The notes under the pieces: model-generated | What the model saw: only the letters and a program-made list of their open reading frames with translations | What the model was told of the DNA's origin: nothing | Databases searched by the model: none | Position numbers and translations under genes: made by a program | Part shown: piece after piece, positions 6,715 through 9,845 of the stretch | Position numbering within the stretch: the stretch's first letter is position 1 | Layout of the letters: every line of letters begins with the position of its first letter | Assembly: GCA_020048595.1 (NCBI GenBank) | Contig: JAIFMH010000377.1 | Location: 1 to 9,845, forward strand | Source of the DNA: Bacteroidota bacterium | GTDB taxonomy: Bacteria > Bacteroidota > Bacteroidia > Bacteroidales > UBA4417 | DNA: 9,845 bases | Reading direction: 5' to 3'

Positions 6715-7815
6715 ATGAAAACTATAAAACTGATTTATCCGACTTTTTTATTAATACTGTTTATCCCTTTATTCCTTTCAGCTCAGCACTTAAAACCAGG
6801 TTTTGATAAAGAGGAATACAAGGAGCTAATGCTGATTTCCGCCCGATCCACTTCCGATTCAGATTATTATAATACTTTTCCTGAACCGCAACATTTCAAA
6901 ATGGTTTACCACTCTCATGAAATGGGTTTGGCCAATATGTGGGATTTATGGAAAGGAGATAAATCAGTTGCGGTTATCAGTATTAGAGGAACTACTTCAA
7001 AACAGGAGAGCTGGCTGGCAAATTTTTATGCCGCAATGGTTCCCGCCAGGGGAAAATTGCAACTTTCGGAGAACGATATTTTTGAATATCAACTCGCACC
7101 AAACCCCAAGGCTGCCGTGCATATTGGCTGGCTGTTGAGTACTGCATATTTGTCAAGGGATATGTTGCCCAAAATTGATTCGTGCTACAAAAAAGGTACA
7201 CGAGAGTTCCTGATCATGGGTCACAGCCAGGGTGGAGGTATTGCTTATCTGTTAACAGCCTATTTACTTAACCTGCAGGATCAAAAATTAATTCCCGCTG
7301 ATATCCGGTTTAAAACATATGGCAGTGCCAGCCCAAAACCCGGGAATCTTTTCTTTGCCTATGATTATGAAGCCATGACAAAAGGAGGATGGGCTTTTAA
7401 TGTTGTAAATAGTGCCGACTGGGTTCCTGAAACACCGGTTTCGGTTCAGACCTTAAATGATTTTAACACAACCAATCCGTTCGTGGATGTTCAAAGCGTT
7501 TTCAAAAAGCAGAAATTTCCGAAAAACATGGTAATGAAACATGTATTCAAAAAAATGGAAAAACCCGCCCGGAAAACGCAACGGAATTATGAAAAATACC
7601 TGGGGGAAATGACTTCAAAACTGATAAAGTCATATCTGCCCGATTTTATCCCTCCGCAGTACTACCCCAGCAGCCATTATGTGAGAACCGGAACTTCAAT
7701 CGTGCTGAATGCTGATGATGCGTATTACAAGCTTTTTCCCGATGACAAAACAAAAATCTTCGCTCATCATGCGCATACGCAATACTTATACCTGCTTGAG
7801 CAGTTGAAAGACTGA
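6715..7815 (+). CDS. Secreted lipase (class 3)-like alpha/beta hydrolase
   Basis: The ATG at 6715 is preferred over an in-frame GTG at 6655 because it opens directly into a signal peptide (residues 1-24, ending LSAQ). The 366-residue product shows SIRGTTS at 89-95, matching the oxyanion-loop RGT of class 3 lipases, and the nucleophile elbow GHSQGG with Ser171. Asp235 in the SADWVPE segment resembles the D-x-VP around the catalytic Asp. A His-rich segment, HHAH at 351-354, near the C-terminus probably supplies the catalytic His (which one is uncertain). It therefore likely hydrolyses ester bonds of lipids or related substrates outside the cytoplasm; the substrate is not readable. No sorting domain or lipobox is evident. 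No terminator follows before the insertion sequence 130 bp downstream. Confidence 0.88.
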   Translation: MKTIKLIYPTFLLILFIPLFLSAQHLKPGFDKEEYKELMLISARSTSDSDYYNTFPEPQHFKMVYHSHEMGLANMWDLWKGDKSVAVISIRGTTSKQESWLANFYAAMVPARGKLQLSENDIFEYQLAPNPKAAVHIGWLLSTAYLSRDMLPKIDSCYKKGTREFLIMGHSQGGGIAYLLTAYLLNLQDQKLIPADIRFKTYGSASPKPGNLFFAYDYEAMTKGGWAFNVVNSADWVPETPVSVQTLNDFNTTNPFVDVQSVFKKQKFPKNMVMKHVFKKMEKPARKTQRNYEKYLGEMTSKLIKSYLPDFIPPQYYPSSHYVRTGTSIVLNADDAYYKLFPDDKTKIFAHHAHTQYLYLLEQLKD

Positions 7816-7918
7816 CGGAAAGTGCTTTAAATTTATGTAAACCAGGGTTTTAGAATGAGTGTAGCGGTTTTCTGAAAAAAATCACTTTCAGATAATTAAT
7901 ATATCCCCCGCAGAGTCA

Positions 7919-7943
7919 CCCCTCTCCTTTTTGAGGAGAGGGG
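7919..7943. repeat. Hairpin just outside the left inverted repeat of the insertion sequence
   Basis: A perfect 10-bp stem (7919-7928 with 7934-7943, CCCCTCTCCT/AGGAGAGGGG) with a TTTTG loop, ending 1 bp before the inverted repeat at 7945. It has no following T run on either strand, so it is not a typical intrinsic terminator. It may be a target-site hairpin or part of the element end. Confidence 0.85.
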
Positions 7944-7944
7944 A

Positions 7945-7956
7945 CTTGAGTTTGGC
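7945..7956 (+). repeat. Left terminal inverted repeat (12 bp)
   Basis: CTTGAGTTTGGC is the exact reverse complement of 9710-9721. The innermost base, 7956, is the last base of the transposase stop codon on the minus strand. Confidence 0.88.
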
Positions 7957-9365
7957 TAATTTCTCATATAGAACATAGCGGAGTTACAAGGGTTGGCGGT
8001 ATTTCTCTGGCTTTGTGTTTTCAATTCGTGATTAACGAAGCCAGAGAAATTCAAACCATTAGCTTTAGCCCAGGCCTGAGCTTTCAGGTTATTGATCAGA
8101 TCGCCAGTTGTGTGGCGTTTTCCTTCTTTATTCTGGTACCATTTTGGCCTTGGCAGCAACAGTTGATTTGAAGATTTCAGTGATTTGTACGCGGCCAGAT
8201 GCAATAAGGCATAAATGGCAGATATAAAAGCAGGAACCCGTTCTGCTGACTCAGGATTTCTCACCTGAGCTTGCCCACATCCGAGCAATGTTTTTTCTTC
8301 CCTGAAGTTTACCTCGATTTCCCAACGCCATAAATAAGCCTGCAAGAGTTTCTCCATACCCAAGTCATTGTCTGTGCAAATCAGATAAGCCGGATCCCGA
8401 TACATCATTTTGGAGGATTTGGTCAGTCTATACCCTAAGGGTCTTATTACTACAAGTTGTAAGGTGTGATTCTGACCGGCTGAGCGCCACAAGGCAGGTT
8501 TAATTACTTTGACATTGAATGTATGCTCTTTTCCTGCCGCCCAGGCTTTAACTTGCTGCCAGGGGTATTGGTCTGACTGCCTGACTTGTTCTGGTGTTGG
8601 TAATCTATCTCCGTAAACGCGCTTCCTTCCCAGACCAGGTTGATTTTCAGGGATGGTGTACAGTTTGGTGTCTTTTCTAATACGGCCAATCAGGGTAACA
8701 CGTTCCGGTAAATGCTTGAGCACTTCTTCATTTGTATAACTGCCGTCAACACTTACAATAAGTTGCTTTTCACTAGCGCCTTGTTTGTCCAGCGCATTAC
8801 GAAGTTCTTTAAGTCGCTCGCGGCCTTGTTTGCTTAGTTTTAATTTCCGTTGCTGTTCTTTGTAGTTCTTCCAATCCTGTTCATCCGCTTTTTGACGGGG
8901 CTTTTTGGCAGTAGGGCAGTGATGAAAATCAATGGGTATGGCTCTGGACTGAGAGCATCCCTGATGATCAGGAAGTGCCACAGATATTTGCAGGAATCGT
9001 TGGCCCCAGATAAAATTGGTTTGAAAGGGTGGTCCCAATGGATCTCTGCGCCATGCTGTACCGGGAATATGCCTTCCAGTTTTTTTTAACAATGTATCAT
9101 CCATATGAACAATAATCATTTGCTGTGGCTCCAACTCCTGCAATACTCCGCCACGGACTACATCAAACATTTTGGAGGTATCAACGCGTTGATGACTAAA
9201 TAACCGGTATGCGGGTGACCAATCCATAAACTGTTGTCCGCTTGCTGTCAACATTCCGGTTACTGTGTGCCTGCCCATACAGGTAAGAGCCCCAAATGCC
9301 AGATCTCGTCCCGTCTTCCAGGCACTTTGCGAATTGAAAGCATCAGAACATTGATTTATAAGCAA
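7956..9365 (-). CDS. DDE transposase, IS4-superfamily type
   Basis: At least 469 residues from a TTG at 9365. The catalytic acids are visible: Asp89/Asp90 in MDDT, Asp207 in SVDGSY, and Glu351 in an exact Y-x2-R-x3-E-x6-K signature (Tyr344, Arg347, Glu351, Lys358), the hallmark of IS4-type transposases with an RNase H fold. It would cut and join the element's ends. The frame has no nearby ATG: it is open upstream to 9407, adding 14 residues (to EKKTSDGSLIDEFD) that read naturally into the N-terminus and include an ATT at 9378-9380. It overlaps the AbrB-like frame there, so it may be made as a -1 frameshift fusion, or start at ATT or TTG. Many family members are single-frame proteins of similar length, so the bipartite layout is unusual. 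Confidence 0.9.
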   Translation of the reverse strand: MLINQCSDAFNSQSAWKTGRDLAFGALTCMGRHTVTGMLTASGQQFMDWSPAYRLFSHQRVDTSKMFDVVRGGVLQELEPQQMIIVHMDDTLLKKTGRHIPGTAWRRDPLGPPFQTNFIWGQRFLQISVALPDHQGCSQSRAIPIDFHHCPTAKKPRQKADEQDWKNYKEQQRKLKLSKQGRERLKELRNALDKQGASEKQLIVSVDGSYTNEEVLKHLPERVTLIGRIRKDTKLYTIPENQPGLGRKRVYGDRLPTPEQVRQSDQYPWQQVKAWAAGKEHTFNVKVIKPALWRSAGQNHTLQLVVIRPLGYRLTKSSKMMYRDPAYLICTDNDLGMEKLLQAYLWRWEIEVNFREEKTLLGCGQAQVRNPESAERVPAFISAIYALLHLAAYKSLKSSNQLLLPRPKWYQNKEGKRHTTGDLINNLKAQAWAKANGLNFSGFVNHELKTQSQRNTANPCNSAMFYMRN

Positions 9366-9379
9366 ATCAAACTCATCAA

Positions 9380-9586
9380 TTAAGGATCCGTCTGAGGTTT
9401 TTTTTTCTCAGAACCCAAAACAGAATCATCTCGCTTGAGAATCACTTTGTGTTTGTCTTCAATCAACCATTCAACTACCTCTCCTCGCTCAAACTCCATA
9501 GCTTGTGCCAGTGCGGAAGGAAAGTTGATATACCATTGCTCGCTTTTAGCTCGTCTAATGAGCTGAATCTTTGTTGGGAAGCCCAT
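9380..9586 (-). CDS. AbrB/SpoVT-like small DNA-binding protein inside the insertion sequence
   Basis: A 68-residue protein from an ATG at 9586. Residues about 6-52 fit a swapped-hairpin AbrB/MazE fold: a first strand (KIQLIRR), then WYINFPSALAQAM, which matches the family pattern I-x-[FIL]-P-x2-[LI], then ERGEVVEWLIED and VILKR strands. Such proteins bind DNA as dimers, and as antitoxins or transition regulators they control their own promoters. The tail is hydrophilic and contains three Lys codons in the A9 run. No toxin gene is present, so a toxin-antitoxin pair is not supported. Placement between the inverted repeat and the transposase, with frames overlapping, suggests a regulatory or end-binding subunit for transposition, possibly the N-terminal domain of a frameshifted transposase. 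The DNA-binding role is inferred from fold pattern only. Confidence 0.8.
   Translation of the reverse strand: MGFPTKIQLIRRAKSEQWYINFPSALAQAMEFERGEVVEWLIEDKHKVILKRDDSVLGSEKKKPQTDP
9391..9412 (-). other. Candidate -1 frameshift (A9 slippery) site within a small hairpin
   Basis: On the minus strand nine A (9406-9398) follow GAG and read as three Lys codons in the AbrB-like frame, providing A_AAA_AAA in the correct phase for -1 slippage. The -1 frame is the transposase frame; it becomes open right after a TGA at 9410-9408. The AbrB-like frame stops at TAA 9382-9380, 18 nt after the run ends. TCTGAG (9412-9407) and CTCAGA (9396-9391) pair to put the A run in the loop of a 6-bp hairpin. Transcriptional slippage adding one A would give the same fusion. 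Confidence 0.55.
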
Positions 9587-9609
9587 AATGTAGAATTTTA
9601 AATTTTAAT

Positions 9610-9625
9610 CTAGTTATATAACTAG
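9610..9625. promoter_or_regulatory. 16-bp perfect palindrome, candidate operator for the AbrB-like gene
   Basis: CTAGTTATATAACTAG is a perfect palindrome 24-39 bp upstream of the AbrB-like start codon and 3 bp downstream of the candidate -7 element. Its half site CTAGTTA recurs directly at 9622-9628 and 9700-9706, with a one-mismatch copy CCAGTTA at 9692-9698. A bound dimer here would sit over the expected transcription start, which suggests autorepression. Confidence 0.55.
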
Positions 9626-9628
9626 TTA

Positions 9629-9636
9629 CAAATATA
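9629..9636 (-). promoter_or_regulatory. Candidate Bacteroidota -7 promoter element
   Basis: The minus strand reads TATATTTG, a full match to TAnnTTTG, the -7 consensus of the primary sigma factor of Bacteroidota. It is 43 bp upstream of the AbrB-like start codon. I could not find a well-spaced -33 TTTG/TTG partner; a TTG occurs only 13 bp upstream. It would transcribe both genes of the element. Confidence 0.5.
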
Positions 9637-9651
9637 ATACAAAAAAATGCA

Positions 9652-9667
9652 ATCAGAGTACTCCGAT
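9652..9667. promoter_or_regulatory. Second near-palindrome upstream of the element's promoter
   Basis: ATCAGAGTACTCCGAT is a 16-bp palindrome with a single mismatched pair and the perfect core GAGTACTC. Its centre is 42 bp from the centre of the perfect palindrome at 9610-9625, about four helical turns, and it flanks the -7 element on the upstream side. The sequence differs from the first palindrome, so a common binding protein is not established. Confidence 0.35.
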
Positions 9668-9709
9668 CACATTTTTATTTGAAAAATTTATCCAGTTATC
9701 TAGTTAAGT

Positions 9710-9721
9710 GCCAAACTCAAG
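9710..9721 (-). repeat. Right terminal inverted repeat (12 bp)
   Basis: GCCAAACTCAAG is the exact reverse complement of 7945-7956 and defines the promoter-proximal end of the insertion sequence. Confidence 0.88.
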
Positions 9722-9723
9722 CT

Positions 9724-9743
9724 CCCCGACCTGAAGGTCGGGG
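9724..9743. repeat. Hairpin just outside the right inverted repeat of the insertion sequence
   Basis: CCCCGACC (9724-9731) pairs with GGTCGGGG (9736-9743), with an extra T-A pair closing a GA loop. It begins 2 bp after the right inverted repeat. No T run follows. It mirrors the hairpin at 7919-7943 in position and in its CCCC/GGGG base, but not in the rest of the stem. Confidence 0.85.
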
Positions 9744-9786
9744 CTATGGATCTTGTACAATTTTTGAACATTAAATGTTTAACACG

Positions 9787-9817
9787 AAAAAAGTCCTGTG
9801 ATGAGCAGGACTTTTTT
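9787..9817. terminator. Intrinsic terminator, bidirectional
   Basis: A perfect 12-bp stem (9787-9798, AAAAAAGTCCTG, with 9806-9817) and a 7-nt loop, giving a six-T tail in either direction. No gene in the window ends next to it. It may belong to a minus-strand gene right of the window, or have been the terminator of the + strand lipase-like gene before the insertion sequence landed between them. Confidence 0.85.
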
Positions 9818-9845
9818 CACTTAAAGGACTATTTTCTATTAACTA

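Larger units (their letters stand above)
7945..9721 (-). mobile_element. Insertion sequence with IS4-superfamily transposase and AbrB-like gene
   Basis: A segment of 1777 bp bounded by perfect 12-bp inverted repeats, CTTGAGTTTGGC at 7945-7956 and GCCAAACTCAAG at 9710-9721. It holds a DDE transposase and an upstream AbrB-like gene, both on the minus strand. The transposase stop codon overlaps the left repeat, as in many compact insertion sequences. I see no clear target duplication directly outside the repeats (left GGGGA, right CTCCC). If the match GGGGA-(G)-CTTGAG is included, the ends extend outward by five bases with a one-base insertion. The Y-R-E-K signature places it in the broad IS4 group (IS4/IS701-like); the exact family cannot be assigned without a database. 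The frames are intact except for the apparent two-frame organisation, so it may be active. Confidence 0.88.

Noticed and set aside
7919..7943. Terminator for the lipase-like gene or the transposase
   Set aside because: The stem is strong but no T run follows it on either strand.
9380..9586. Antitoxin of a toxin-antitoxin module
   Set aside because: No toxin gene is adjacent; the partner frame is the transposase and both lie between the element's inverted repeats.
9724..9743. IS200/IS605-type terminal hairpin
   Set aside because: The hairpin resembles those ends in sequence, but there is no Y1 transposase or TnpB in the window, and the adjacent element is a DDE type with inverted repeats.

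Overview
The window looks like a chromosomal stretch from a Bacteroidota bacterium. The strongest sign is the type IX secretion system (T9SS) type A C-terminal sorting domain on the protein at 4203-5654. Signal peptides ending in the phylum's typical 'AQ' motif on five proteins, A-rich leaders without clear Shine-Dalgarno sites, and one TAnnTTTG-type promoter element agree with this. The genus cannot be named from the sequence; a two-part rubrerythrin fits an anaerobe or microaerophile.

Left part (1-5654, all + strand): a truncated gene for a protein with a proline-rich, octapeptide-repeat tail (1-852) is followed by three tandem genes for secreted paralogous proteins of 337-342 residues (926-1954, 1993-3021, 3034-4047). 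The first two align without gaps and are about 80% identical in the mature part by hand count. The third is a distant relative sharing the YNPERPPY and NP-x-YW motifs. I do not recognise the family. Short gaps (73, 38 and 12 bp) suggest one transcription unit. After 155 bp comes a secreted protein with nine exact-length 29-residue Trp/Asn-rich repeats and a T9SS sorting domain, closed by a bidirectional terminator (5731-5762).

Middle (5786-7815): a rubrerythrin gene on the minus strand and, divergently, a secreted lipase-class-3-like alpha/beta hydrolase, separated by a 350 bp gene-free region.

Right part (7945-9721): an insertion sequence of about 1.78 kb bounded by perfect 12-bp inverted repeats. 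It carries a DDE transposase with an exact IS4-type Y-R-E-K signature and, upstream on the same strand, a 68-residue AbrB/SpoVT-like protein. The two reading frames overlap at a run of nine A residues placed so that a -1 slip would fuse the AbrB-like domain to the transposase. The transposase frame has no ATG of its own near its beginning. A 16-bp perfect palindrome lies next to a Bacteroidota-type -7 element upstream of the AbrB-like gene, suggesting autoregulation. Different CCCC...GGGG hairpins sit just outside both inverted repeats. A strong intrinsic terminator (9787-9817) lies beyond the element. The insertion sequence layout is the most unusual feature of the window.
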